NCBI GenBank assembly: GCA_016286165.1
Contig: JAEESE010000017.1
Coordinates: 1-64,000 of the forward strand
Source: Bacteroidaceae bacterium
Lineage (GTDB): Bacteria > Bacteroidota > Bacteroidia > Bacteroidales > Bacteroidaceae
Length of the DNA stretch: 64,000 nt
Direction of reading: 5' to 3'
Position numbers and translations under genes: made by a program. Under the pieces are notes generated by a model. That model ran no database searches and was not told the origin of the DNA. It saw only the letters and a program-made list of their open reading frames with translations. Every line of letters begins with the position of its first letter. Position 1 is the stretch's first letter. Of this stretch, positions 20,045 to 28,040 are shown one piece after another.

Positions 20045-22126
20045 ATGAAAAGATTCTATTTCCTTGCATTGCTTCTTGGCACCTCATTGGCGCTGTGTGC
20101 CCAGAACCCCTATCTCCCGCTATGGGAACATTTGCCTGACGGTGAGCCACGCGTCTTCGAAGACCCTGACAACCCAGGCAAGCTACGTGCTTATATCATC
20201 GGTTCTCACGATGTAACCTATACCGCCTACTGCGGCCCGGACATCCGAATGTGGTCGGCACCTGTCGAGGACCTCACGCAGTGGAGGGACGAAGGCCCCA
20301 TTTTCTCTTACTTCGTCGATGGACAGTGGGACACGATGTTTGCCCCCGATCTCGTGGAAACAGTAGATAAGGCCACGGGCAAGAAGACATACTGGCTCTA
20401 CCCTCATAGCCGCGGATGGCGGCGCGTGGCCATGGTCTGCAAGAGCGACCGCCCCAACGGACCTTTCACACCCGTGAACCTGACGCCCGACGGCCGTGCT
20501 TGTGTCGAGGGTTCGCTCATCGATTTCGACCCCAGCGTCTTCGTAGAAAAAATCACAGATAAGAAAGACCCCGACTTCGACAAGGGTTTCCGCGCTTACG
20601 TTTTCTATGGTTTCCAACACTCCACGGCCTGCCAACTCGACCAGAACACAATGTTCTCAAAACGCCCCGGCACCGAGCTTATCGACCCGTTTATTCCTGC
20701 CAGTTCAGCCGACGGCCGTCTGCTCGACCGTGAAGGCTCAACGTACAAGGCGCTCTATGAAGGTCAGAATCCATTGGACTTCAATTTCTTCGAGGCTTCG
20801 AGCATACGTCAGGTAGGCAACAAATACGTAATGGTATTCTCTGGCTACAGCGGCAAGGAATACGGCCTCGGCAACACCAACAGCGCTCTGCGCTATGCTT
20901 ACGGCGATACGCCCCTCGGCCCTTGGCGCGCCGGAGGTTGCGTGGTTGACTCACGCGGCGTTGTTCCCAACGAGGACGGCTCACGCCTCATCACCAGCAA
21001 CGCAGCCCACAACACTCACGGTTCAATCCAGGAGATCAACGGACAATGGTACATCTTCTACCACCGTCCGCCACGCGGCTTTGGCAATGCCCGCCAGCCC
21101 ATGGTAGCTCCCGTGAAGATTGAATGGGACAAGAAGCCCGTGGCCAAGGGCGGACAGGTTCGTATCACGGGCTACGACCCATTCGCCAAGGATGAGAAAT
21201 GGACTGCCAAGGCTTCCGACGGCAATGAATATCGTGGCGGTGAGGTCACCAGCGAAGGCTTCCAAATCTTCGGTCTGCCGCCTTATCAGTACTACAGCGC
21301 AGGCATCGCCTGCTACATGACAGGTCGCGGTTCCAACGAATGGATGCAGGACAACCACGATGTGTGGTCAAATCATATGGACCTCGCCGGCATCAAGAAC
21401 GGCGGCATCATAGGTTTCAAATACTTCGGCTTCGGAGGTTTGGACAAGACTACCAAAGGCGTGCCAGCCTTCGAGGGCATCAAGAAAGGCGACGCCCCTT
21501 GGTTCTGCCTGCACCTCACTCCCAGCGGACGCGGCGCCTTCAAGATTCACGTGATGCTCGACGGTCCCTACGCCAACAGCACCTGGAACGGACGTGAGAT
21601 TGGTGTCATCGACGTGCCGGCCGACGCAGCCAAGGCTGCACAGGGATTTAGCATTCCCGTTCCAAGCGTCGAAGGCCTCACTGGCAAGCATGCCATCTAT
21701 CTCGTCGTTGAAGGCCCTGAAATCGAAGAACCGCAGCAGCAGCAAGGACGTCAGCAGTTTGGTCGCCGCCAGCAGCCTCAGCGCCCGCAGGGTCTTTTTG
21801 ATTTACACGGAATAGGCTTTGGTAAGGGAGGTTCTTTCCAACTGCCCATGCCTACGCCTCAGGTCACTATCACTGTCGACGGCCAGCGCCTGAACATCCC
21901 TGCTACACCCATCTACAGCACCAATGCCAACGGCTACATCGACTGCACCCACTATCAGGTCTATGCACCTCTGAAGGCCAACTCACAGATTAAAGCTACA
22001 GCAGAGTTCCCACAGGTTGGCGGAGCAAACAATGCCGTGACGTTCGACATCAGTCCTATTGCCGACGGCCGCGCCACCGTTCGTGCCACCTATAAAGGCA
22101 AGACCAAGACCTATCTCATCAACTGA
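20045..22126 (+). CDS. GH43-type enzyme with C-terminal binding-like region
   Basis: A secreted protein of 693 residues. The N-terminal 370 residues are a GH43-like propeller: FEDPDNPG near residue 38 (base), DFDPSVFVE near 160 and FFEASSIRQ near 246 (acid). The C-terminal part (about 400-690) is sandwich-like and carries a Gln/Arg/Pro-rich insertion (about 560-580) resembling the GH10-CE1 linker. Subfamily and substrate cannot be assigned by eye. It is the last gene of the block, followed by a terminator at 22249. Confidence 0.78.
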   Translation: MKRFYFLALLLGTSLALCAQNPYLPLWEHLPDGEPRVFEDPDNPGKLRAYIIGSHDVTYTAYCGPDIRMWSAPVEDLTQWRDEGPIFSYFVDGQWDTMFAPDLVETVDKATGKKTYWLYPHSRGWRRVAMVCKSDRPNGPFTPVNLTPDGRACVEGSLIDFDPSVFVEKITDKKDPDFDKGFRAYVFYGFQHSTACQLDQNTMFSKRPGTELIDPFIPASSADGRLLDREGSTYKALYEGQNPLDFNFFEASSIRQVGNKYVMVFSGYSGKEYGLGNTNSALRYAYGDTPLGPWRAGGCVVDSRGVVPNEDGSRLITSNAAHNTHGSIQEINGQWYIFYHRPPRGFGNARQPMVAPVKIEWDKKPVAKGGQVRITGYDPFAKDEKWTAKASDGNEYRGGEVTSEGFQIFGLPPYQYYSAGIACYMTGRGSNEWMQDNHDVWSNHMDLAGIKNGGIIGFKYFGFGGLDKTTKGVPAFEGIKKGDAPWFCLHLTPSGRGAFKIHVMLDGPYANSTWNGREIGVIDVPADAAKAAQGFSIPVPSVEGLTGKHAIYLVVEGPEIEEPQQQQGRQQFGRRQQPQRPQGLFDLHGIGFGKGGSFQLPMPTPQVTITVDGQRLNIPATPIYSTNANGYIDCTHYQVYAPLKANSQIKATAEFPQVGGANNAVTFDISPIADGRATVRATYKGKTKTYLIN

Positions 22127-22248
22127 TTTGCGGTTAGCGTTTAGCGATTTGCGTTTCTTCAGACTCGCTGTGCTCATAGAAGCGTCCCTTCGGGCCGAGC
22201 GAGCGATTAACGATTAGCGTCAAAAAACGCCCATTTCATCGCACGAAC

Positions 22249-22290
22249 AGCCCCGCTGCCAGTTCTCACTACTGACCGCGGGGCTTTAAT
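22249..22290 (+). terminator. rho-independent terminator ending the xylan locus
   Basis: AGCCCCGC, a 21-base loop and GCGGGGCT followed by TTAATTT. On the other strand it is not T-rich enough to terminate the convergent BlaR-like gene efficiently. Confidence 0.75.
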
Positions 22291-22359
22291 TTAAGGCTCA
22301 CTATTTTAGCAGTTAACCAGGCGATAAGAATAATCGTTGCTACGATGTGATGTTCTTTG

Positions 22360-24159
22360 TTACGAACCGGCAATCTTGAATGAAATAGGAATACGCATAT
22401 CTGTGGCGAAGCGCACTCCGTTGCTGCGGCCGGGTTCCCATCGTGGCATATTGCGCACAAGGTGGATAGCTTCTTCTTTCATCGCTTCGATGGCATCGTT
22501 GCAGGCCTTCATCATCTCTTTGGCTTCCTCGTTGTCACCACTGACTGCATTCTGTATTTCATCAGTCAACAGCGGCTCGACTCCGACGACCTTGGGCGAG
22601 CGCACCAGTCCTGTCTTGTCGACGGTGAACTCAACAAGGATATCCGCCCCTACTTGCATTTCGACTGCTACGGCAGGATAGTGCAGGTGAGCAATCAGAT
22701 ACCTATAGAGCTCTTCTTGTCCTCCTGGGAATTCGGGCATCTGTTCCAAAATCATGAAAGTGTCGTCCCCTGCCGGCGGAAAAGTCTTATCCCTGTAATG
22801 GAGGTCGTCAGCATCGATACGTTTTGCACCACTCATCTTGATTACGTTTTTGAGCTGTTGCGCGTTTCTTTTTAGTGTAACGTTCAACTCTGTCGCCTTG
22901 ATGTCCAGGGTCTGTGATTCATAGCCTGGACAAGAGATATAGAGCGGAAACTGCAGTTTGGGCCAGAAAGCAAAATTACCATTCAGGTCACTAACCGTAG
23001 CAGACACGATACGACCATGTTCATCCTTCTGGAAGATATGTACCGCCCCCAGAGGTCTGCCTTCTTCGTCTTTGATATGACCCTTAATCTGATCGCCAAG
23101 CTTGACCTCTGGCGTGACTTCCACCATTTCTTCTTCAACATCTTCCACGATTTCCGCCATTGTGGGAGTTGGAGTTTCTACTATAGCAACTTCCTCCACG
23201 TCTGACGAGAACGCGTTGACAAAAGGTTGTTCGATGACTCTGACACTACTGTCCACCACATCTTTCAAGGCCTCTTTGGGTTTCGAGAACGCTGTAAGCG
23301 CAATGCCTACAAGCGGAATGGTGACGGCAATCCACATCATGCGCCACCAGTGTGATTGTTTCTTCTTCATCATCATGATACGTTTTTTAATGTTGAGATT
23401 AAACGAACAAGCCAGAGCGTAGGCCTCCGCTCCGACTGTCCGCAGGACTAATAATCGTTGATAGTCACGACTTTTGATGTGATAATGATTGATCACTTCA
23501 TCATCTGCCTCATATTCGTGAACCACCTTGATTTCTTTCATTACAAACCAACATATCGGGTTGATCACCGTGCACAACAGGAGGAACACCAGGTCGACAG
23601 GGTGTAGCAGCACAATGTGCGACAACTCGTGGTGCATGCTGGCACGACGGCTGAAACCCGTTTCCTTGTCAGAGATAACGAGATAGTTCATCCAGCTGAA
23701 CGGGCCATATTCCTCATCATGTACCACGAGCCGGACCCATCTGCTCACCCTCCTTCTGCGTTTGCCGCGCAGGAAGAGACGCATCTTCACCAGCGATCTC
23801 AGCCAACCGATGACCTGTATCACAATATAAATAAGATATGTGATGGCTATGGCAACAAACACCTTCTGACTGGCCGTCAGCCGCTCTTGTGCCTCTGACG
23901 TCCGAATCGGCAGCTGCGAGACGACAGGAAGCGGCTCAATTTGCGATGTGTTAACCCGGCATAACTCGGCGATGGGTTCCATCTGCTCGCCCAAGGTGAT
24001 ATGGATGAGCGGCAGCAACGCCGACACCACCACACTGCCTAAGAGGAACAGGCGGTTGAATCGATGGAACGTACACCCGCTGAAGCACATCTTGTACAAC
24101 AACAGAAATGCCGATAAGCATAGTGCCCATTCAAGAATATATACAACGAAACTGCCCAT
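22360..24159 (-). CDS. BlaR1/MecR1-like M56 metallopeptidase with regulatory-like and TonB C-terminal domains
   Basis: A membrane sensor protease of 599 residues. The N-terminal region has about four membrane helices and an M56 zinc motif HELSH near residue 178, with the downstream Glu in HEYEADDEV. A single helix near 280 leads to a periplasmic part with a carboxypeptidase-regulatory-like domain (about 355-425, IKGHIKDEEGRPLGAV) and a TonB C-terminal-like domain (about 480-595, MPEFPGGQEELYRYL). This fusion plan is common in Bacteroidota. Its start is 1 bp from the stop of the BlaI-like repressor, so the two are one operon. By analogy it cleaves or inactivates the repressor on a cell-envelope signal; no beta-lactam sensor domain is present, so the signal is unknown. 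Confidence 0.85.
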   Translation of the reverse strand: MGSFVVYILEWALCLSAFLLLYKMCFSGCTFHRFNRLFLLGSVVVSALLPLIHITLGEQMEPIAELCRVNTSQIEPLPVVSQLPIRTSEAQERLTASQKVFVAIAITYLIYIVIQVIGWLRSLVKMRLFLRGKRRRRVSRWVRLVVHDEEYGPFSWMNYLVISDKETGFSRRASMHHELSHIVLLHPVDLVFLLLCTVINPICWFVMKEIKVVHEYEADDEVINHYHIKSRDYQRLLVLRTVGAEAYALACSFNLNIKKRIMMMKKKQSHWWRMMWIAVTIPLVGIALTAFSKPKEALKDVVDSSVRVIEQPFVNAFSSDVEEVAIVETPTPTMAEIVEDVEEEMVEVTPEVKLGDQIKGHIKDEEGRPLGAVHIFQKDEHGRIVSATVSDLNGNFAFWPKLQFPLYISCPGYESQTLDIKATELNVTLKRNAQQLKNVIKMSGAKRIDADDLHYRDKTFPPAGDDTFMILEQMPEFPGGQEELYRYLIAHLHYPAVAVEMQVGADILVEFTVDKTGLVRSPKVVGVEPLLTDEIQNAVSGDNEEAKEMMKACNDAIEAMKEEAIHLVRNMPRWEPGRSNGVRFATDMRIPISFKIAGS

Positions 24160-24160
24160 A

Positions 24161-24520
24161 TCACTCCTCCTCTATCATTCGGATTAGTTCTTTCAGTTCG
24201 TCAATGCTCACGTCATGCTCCTTCACCAGATTGGAGATAAAATCCATGTATGAACCACCGAAGAACTTGTTGACATTCTCCTTGTGAATGGCATTGACAT
24301 ATTGTTCACGTGCGACGGCAGCATTATACAAATAGAACTTCGCACTCAATTCCCGATGACGAATCATGCCATGCACTTCCAAGCGGCGCACGTATGTGGC
24401 TACCGTATTGAAATGAGGGGTAGGCTCCGGGAGATAGTTCATGAGGTCGCGGATGGACAGCTCACCGTGCTCCCACAACGCTTCCATGATTGTAAGCTCC
24501 TTGTCTGTCAGTTTCTTCAT
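24161..24520 (-). CDS. BlaI/MecI/CopY-family transcriptional repressor
   Basis: A 119-residue winged-helix repressor. Family features include LTDKELTIMEALWEHGELSIRD at the N terminus, split here as helix 1-2, then the recognition region NTVATYVRRLEVHGMIRH and a C-terminal dimerisation part. It precedes the BlaR1-like gene in one operon. A dyad matching the BlaI/MecI operator lies in its own promoter (24569-24587), so autorepression is likely. Length is typical for the family. Confidence 0.9.
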   Translation of the reverse strand: MKKLTDKELTIMEALWEHGELSIRDLMNYLPEPTPHFNTVATYVRRLEVHGMIRHRELSAKFYLYNAAVAREQYVNAIHKENVNKFFGGSYMDFISNLVKEHDVSIDELKELIRMIEEE

Positions 24521-24563
24521 GTTCTATTCTATTATTATGAACTATATATTGAAGTTTCTGCTG

Positions 24564-24595
24564 CAAAGTAACTACAATCTGTAGTAACCCCCAAA
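24564..24595 (-). promoter_or_regulatory. promoter of the blaI-blaR-like operon
   Basis: Read leftward: TTTG at 24595-24592, a 20-bp spacer and TTACTTTG at 24571-24564, close to the Bacteroidota consensus. The BlaI-type dyad fills part of the spacer and overlaps the -7 element. Confidence 0.7.
24569..24587. promoter_or_regulatory. BlaI/MecI-type operator
   Basis: ACTACA, ATC, TGTAGT form a perfect 6-bp dyad with a three-base centre. Known BlaI/MecI operators are built on TACA...TGTA. It lies between the -33 and -7 elements of the repressor's own promoter, where binding would block polymerase. Confidence 0.75.
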
Positions 24596-24720
24596 TCCTT
24601 TAATCCTTCTTAACAATGCTTATGTAGTTATTAGCACATAAGCGGCTCGCTGTTAGGCTCTTCGCAAGCCCCCTTCTATCCAAGATTCGACCAACAACTG
24701 AATTATGCTTTATCCTTGCG

Positions 24721-24808
24721 AAAAAAGGGTTAAGGGTTAGGGCCTGAACCCTTAAGGGCTTTTCCAATAACCCTTAAGCCTTTTGCCTATAACCCTTAAG
24801 GGTTCTGA
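24721..24808. repeat. 22-bp-period array A (four units, TTAA centre)
   Basis: TT|AA centres lie at 24731.5, 24753.5, 24775.5 and 24797.5, exactly 22 bp apart. Units 2 and 4 are near-palindromes around CCCTTAAGGG; unit 3 (CCCTTAAGCC) and unit 1 (GGGTTAAGGG) are less symmetric. The array lies about 125 bp upstream of the blaI-like promoter. Confidence 0.7.
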
Positions 24809-24838
24809 CGGAAGTCCACCAGAGGCCTACCCTTCATA

Positions 24839-24948
24839 ATTATTCCACCGGTGGAACTGCGCTGTCTCACCGGTGAGAAAAAATAGTCTCATTGGTGAGA
24901 CAGTAGAACACGACCGTACATGTGCGCTCACATGTACGGTCGTGTTGT
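24839..24948. repeat. 22-bp-period array B (five units, mostly ACC|GGT centre)
   Basis: Centres at 24849.5, 24871.5, 24893.5, 24915.5 and 24937.5. Units 1-3 are TTCCACCGGTGGAA, TCTCACCGGTGAGA and TCTCATTGGTGAGA; the outer arms change together, so symmetry is kept while sequence differs. Units 4 and 5 contain CGACCGTACA and its reverse complement and together make a 16-bp stem with a 4-base loop (24909-24944). Confidence 0.75.
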
Positions 24949-25050
24949 CTTTTTAATAAGTAACCGTTCAGCTAAATCATCGTTCCCGAATATCTTTTCA
25001 TCATAGTATCTTTTTATGTTGTTGATGGAAAGACAGCCTTTTCTACTTTA

Positions 25051-25758
25051 TTATTTTCCCTTCATGTCATCGCGCCATTTTCTGTGCAACTTACAACAGA
25101 CACCAGCTTTGACAACACCAGATGCGCCGTAGCCCAGTTCTAAGAAGAAACGGACGGGACCATCGCCAATATCTAGACCGAAAGGTGTCACTTGATAGGC
25201 AAATAGCACATCTTTCTCGGGTGCATGGATGCTTTCGCCTTCCTTATGGTAGTCAAAGCCCAGATAGCGATAATAGATGCCTGCACCGCCCTTCGAATAA
25301 AAATTGATTCTCGGGGCGTTGAACCAAATATACTTGACCGTTGGCATAAAATGGAATGCGCGCGAACGTATCTTCGCATGTGATTGTCCATCGAACTTCC
25401 ATTTGTTGTTCTCGTCCTGATAGAAATCGTAACGATCCATTTCGTAGTGACTCATCCCGTTCCATCCCACTGTGGCACCTATGCTGAGGCGTTCACTCAA
25501 GTGGTAAAGGTAGTAGCCGCTGATTGTCAAAGACGAAGGGTCCTCACTACTATGATAAGACTCATCCATAAGGTATTTCATGCGCATACGTAGGACGAAA
25601 TCCTCATTGTCTTTTTCCAGCGGATCAGGATGAAACGCACCGATGGCGATACCGAAATCATGCAAATAGTACTTCTCGCGATGGTATGTAAAAGGATTCC
25701 ATGCGAATGTGCTTGCTGCCACACACAACAACACGACAAGTAAGACGGTTTTCTTCAT
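25051..25758 (-). CDS. outer-membrane beta-barrel-like protein
   Basis: A secreted protein of 235 residues of no family I can name. It has a signal peptide (MKKTVLLVVLLCVAASTFA) and alternating aromatic strands throughout (ISGYYLYHL, LSIGATVGW, FHFMPTVKYIWF, NFYSKGGAGIYYRYLGF, RFFLELGYGASG), typical of an 8- to 10-stranded outer-membrane barrel. The last residues are lysine-rich rather than the usual terminal aromatic. It starts 2 bp from the stop of the upstream lipoprotein gene, so the two are co-transcribed and may act together. Confidence 0.65.
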   Translation of the reverse strand: MKKTVLLVVLLCVAASTFAWNPFTYHREKYYLHDFGIAIGAFHPDPLEKDNEDFVLRMRMKYLMDESYHSSEDPSSLTISGYYLYHLSERLSIGATVGWNGMSHYEMDRYDFYQDENNKWKFDGQSHAKIRSRAFHFMPTVKYIWFNAPRINFYSKGGAGIYYRYLGFDYHKEGESIHAPEKDVLFAYQVTPFGLDIGDGPVRFFLELGYGASGVVKAGVCCKLHRKWRDDMKGK

Positions 25759-25760
25759 GG

Positions 25761-26180
25761 CTATTCTGTTTTTCCGTTATGCTGAGGCGGGTAGATGACC
25801 ACCCCTTTCATGGCTTTGACCTCGTCCCTTGTCAACCGATAGCGTGCCAGCTCCACGTGTTTGTCGCGAAGGTAAGCACCGAAACGGGGTACGGCATTGT
25901 CATAGACAAACAGCTGGAGAACAAAATCCTTACGATAGTTCCAGTTTCCATAGTCCACCTGAATGCCCTGATAGTCACCTGGAAGGATGTCGCTATAGAT
26001 GTGCGTAGGATTCATCGGATAGAGCGTATCGGGGTACTCTTCGCTGACTACTACCGTCACCGTGTCCATACTCTCATTCCTAAGGATGCATGCCGTATCC
26101 ACATCATCATAATCATTTACGCAGGTCATGGACATCAGCAGTAATGGGAGAGCCAACAATAGATAAAATGATTTTTTCAT
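25761..26180 (-). CDS. small putative lipoprotein
   Basis: A 139-residue protein with a signal peptide and lipobox-like MSMTC near residue 20, so probably lipidated and outer-membrane attached. The body is a short beta-rich domain (DTVTVVVSEEYPDTLYPM, GVVIYPPQ). I do not recognise a family. It sits 2 bp upstream of the barrel-like gene and 88 bp from the serpin stop. Function unknown. Confidence 0.65.
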   Translation of the reverse strand: MKKSFYLLLALPLLLMSMTCVNDYDDVDTACILRNESMDTVTVVVSEEYPDTLYPMNPTHIYSDILPGDYQGIQVDYGNWNYRKDFVLQLFVYDNAVPRFGAYLRDKHVELARYRLTRDEVKAMKGVVIYPPQHNGKTE

Positions 26181-26268
26181 CGAAGTATTATGATTATTGA
26201 TTCCTTTCTATTTATATATACACACGTTTCGATGGAAACATTACATCAGAGGCTATCTTTTACCTTTT

Positions 26269-27711
26269 TTACTTCACCACCACTTTCCGACCATCGATGA
26301 TGAAGATACCGCGAGTCAATGTTCTCCCCTCGCCCACGGGATAGGGGCTGGTGATGAGGTTTACTTTTCTTCCATTGAGGTCATACACCGCGCCAGCCTT
26401 CTCCCCTCCATCACGGGAGGGGTCGGGGGTGGGTCTTTTCACGCCATCAATCTGTCCTAATTCGCCAGCCAACTGCGTCACGCGTCCAACGAAGAGGATG
26501 GTGTTGGCCTTGCGGCTCTGGATAGTGAAGTAGAACGGTCGGTCCACCTTGAAGTCCTGGTAATCCTCCGGTTTAGTGAGATCTATCCCATCAGACATCT
26601 CTATGACCGTCAGTGCCGAGGCCTCGGTACCCTCTTCATTAATGATAATCTTGCTCAGCTGATATATTTGACCAATGGCACGATTTACCTCACACATTTT
26701 CATGAAGTCAGCCTTCCTGTCATCAAAAGCATCCGTCACGCCCAAGCTTTTCAGTACCTCTATGAGGTCGTATCTTCCTTCAATCTCGAAACGCGGCATA
26801 TACAGGTTGATGTGCAGATACTTTGGCTTCATCGCTGCAGCCCAATCATCTAAGGTGAGTGGAGGCAGTGCCGTACCCTCAAGCGGAACGAAGAGAGTCA
26901 TCGAGAAGTCCCATTCGGCGCCATAGTAAAGTGTGATAGTGCGGAACGAAGGGGTGATGGCACAGTCAAAGCGGTCTCGTGAAAACATCATATCGACCTT
27001 CGCGTAGGTCTCATCGTTCAGCAGGAACTGTCCCTTGTCGGTGTCTTCCAGTAGGAATGGTTTTACCCAACAGCCCTTGAAGTAGAGAGCATTCATCAGC
27101 ACAACAGCCAGTTCTTCAGATTGCGGTTCATCGTATAGCTTAGGTATAAGACTGTGTGTACGCTCATTAACCCAATCGTTAATCTTATCTATTCCTTCCC
27201 AAGTGTCAAACCATACAGCATCCACGCCAGCATCGTAATAGGTGCGGAGTGCCTCAACAAAAGTGTCGTAGAGATGCACGTTCGGACGTGTCCACAGGGC
27301 GTTGGCCAACTCACAGCGAGAGAAATAACTGTCACACATATCTTGCGGATCCAAGCCTTCCCACTCCGCTTCCTCCTCAATAATTTGCACTAGCTCTGCC
27401 GGACGCTCGGTCAGCGCCTTGGACAGTTTGGCATTGAACTGTCCAATCTCCTCATTCGTGAAGCCCGTTGTCCCTAGTGCCTGTTGCAGTTGGCTTAGAG
27501 TGTTGCCCGCAGCACCGTTCTGCACCATGGACAAAGCCATCTGAACCGACAGCGGTGAGAAGCAAACATTGCCCGTCTCCTGCTGTGCCACAGCATTAAA
27601 CAGCGCAAAGGCCGAATGCTGATAGGACCTCGTGAGTTGAGCATCAGTATCCTGCGCCATCCCATTCAAGGAGAACGCCATAAAGATAAAAGTAAGTACA
27701 GATTTATTCAT
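26269..27711 (-). CDS. secreted serpin with sorting-like C-terminal tail
   Basis: A serpin of 480 residues. Signal peptide MNKSVLTFIFMAFSLNGMAQ, then serpin blocks NVCFSPLSVQMALSMVQNGA near residue 52, NALYFKGCWVKPF near 215 and a reactive-loop hinge INEEGTEASALT near 360, followed by RPFYFTIQ and ILFVGRV. The small-residue hinge is what an inhibitory serpin needs; the scissile bond lies near EMSDG but cannot be fixed by eye. After the serpin fold come about 50 extra residues containing two palindrome-derived stretches (RPTPDPSRDGG; TSPYPVGEG) and a tail VYDLNGRKV...GIFIIDGRKVVVK. It probably protects surface proteins from host or neighbour proteases. Confidence 0.88.
   Translation of the reverse strand: MNKSVLTFIFMAFSLNGMAQDTDAQLTRSYQHSAFALFNAVAQQETGNVCFSPLSVQMALSMVQNGAAGNTLSQLQQALGTTGFTNEEIGQFNAKLSKALTERPAELVQIIEEEAEWEGLDPQDMCDSYFSRCELANALWTRPNVHLYDTFVEALRTYYDAGVDAVWFDTWEGIDKINDWVNERTHSLIPKLYDEPQSEELAVVLMNALYFKGCWVKPFLLEDTDKGQFLLNDETYAKVDMMFSRDRFDCAITPSFRTITLYYGAEWDFSMTLFVPLEGTALPPLTLDDWAAAMKPKYLHINLYMPRFEIEGRYDLIEVLKSLGVTDAFDDRKADFMKMCEVNRAIGQIYQLSKIIINEEGTEASALTVIEMSDGIDLTKPEDYQDFKVDRPFYFTIQSRKANTILFVGRVTQLAGELGQIDGVKRPTPDPSRDGGEKAGAVYDLNGRKVNLITSPYPVGEGRTLTRGIFIIDGRKVVVK
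26322..26360. repeat. palindrome-like element in the serpin tail
   Basis: CTCCCCT, CGCCCACGGGAT, AGGGG and a G/T-rich arm. It resembles the type B element but is more diverged. In the gene it encodes TSPYPVGEG, splitting the sorting-like tail between its YDLNGRKV part and its GIFIIDGRK part. Confidence 0.5.
26399..26435. repeat. type B palindromic element inside the serpin gene
   Basis: CTCCCCTCC, four to five bases, GGGAGGGG, then TCGGGGGTGGGTC. It matches the GH31 copy at 16025-16061 in stem and arm and is read on the opposite strand relative to its gene, giving RPTPDPSRDGGEK with no frameshift. Confidence 0.75.
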
Positions 27712-27740
27712 AACAGTATCGATTTTGTTGATTTCTGCTG

Positions 27741-27772
27741 CAAAGTTAAGCCTTTATACAATACTCCACAAA
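27741..27772 (-). promoter_or_regulatory. serpin promoter (TTTG, N20, TAACTTTG)
   Basis: Leftward TTTG at 27772-27769 and TAACTTTG at 27748-27741, separated by 20 bp, about 30 bp before the serpin start. Confidence 0.75.
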
Positions 27773-27961
27773 CTTTTTTCGCAAAAAAAAACTCATCAAA
27801 AACACATCAAGATGGTTTCGTACAGGGAGGAGACACAAGTAACTGTTTATATTTCATAAAGATACTTATTGAGCTCGTATAAGCTCTTGAATCAAAGTTT
27901 CTTCTTACTAGGGCTATTCTGGCATTAGGGATGGAGCCTAAACTGGTAGAAATGTATGCAA

Positions 27962-27992
27962 TAAAAAAGCCCAGGGCGTATGCTCTGGGCTT
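27962..27992 (-). terminator. terminator of the inositol-phosphate synthase gene
   Basis: Read leftward: AAGCCCAG, a 10-base loop, CTGGGCTT, then TTTT. It closes the leftward unit that starts at 29369. Confidence 0.8.
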
Positions 27993-28040
27993 ATGATGTT
28001 CCCAACGCCTTTTAGTGCGTTGAGTTTCTATAAACGTGCG

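Larger units (their letters stand above)
24596..25050. other. intergenic region with two 22-bp-period arrays
   Basis: No convincing gene is seen. The region holds two separate arrays of symmetric units with 22-bp period (24721-24808 and 24839-24948), listed below. On the minus strand GTCTC-ACCAAT-GAGAC followed by TATTTTTT (within 24876-24903) could end the barrel-protein transcript. Confidence 0.6.
27712..28040. other. intergenic: serpin promoter and MIPS terminator
   Basis: Contains the serpin promoter (27741-27772) and the terminator of the inositol-phosphate synthase gene (27962-27992). No gene or other repeat was found between them. Confidence 0.6.

Noticed and set aside
22127-22248. 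TTAGCG/GATTTGCG repeats after the last GH43 gene as a 22-bp array
   Set aside because: The words repeat irregularly and show no fixed period or symmetry.
1-22300. SusC/SusD pair for the xylan locus
   Set aside because: I looked for TonB-dependent receptor and SusD genes in this part and found none; they may be outside the window.
24721-24948. CRISPR-like array
   Set aside because: The period is 22 bp with no spacer between units, and no cas gene is nearby.
24909-24948. The 16-bp hairpin of array B as terminator of the barrel-protein gene
   Set aside because: The T-run follows the hairpin on the plus strand, whereas the neighbouring genes run on the minus strand.
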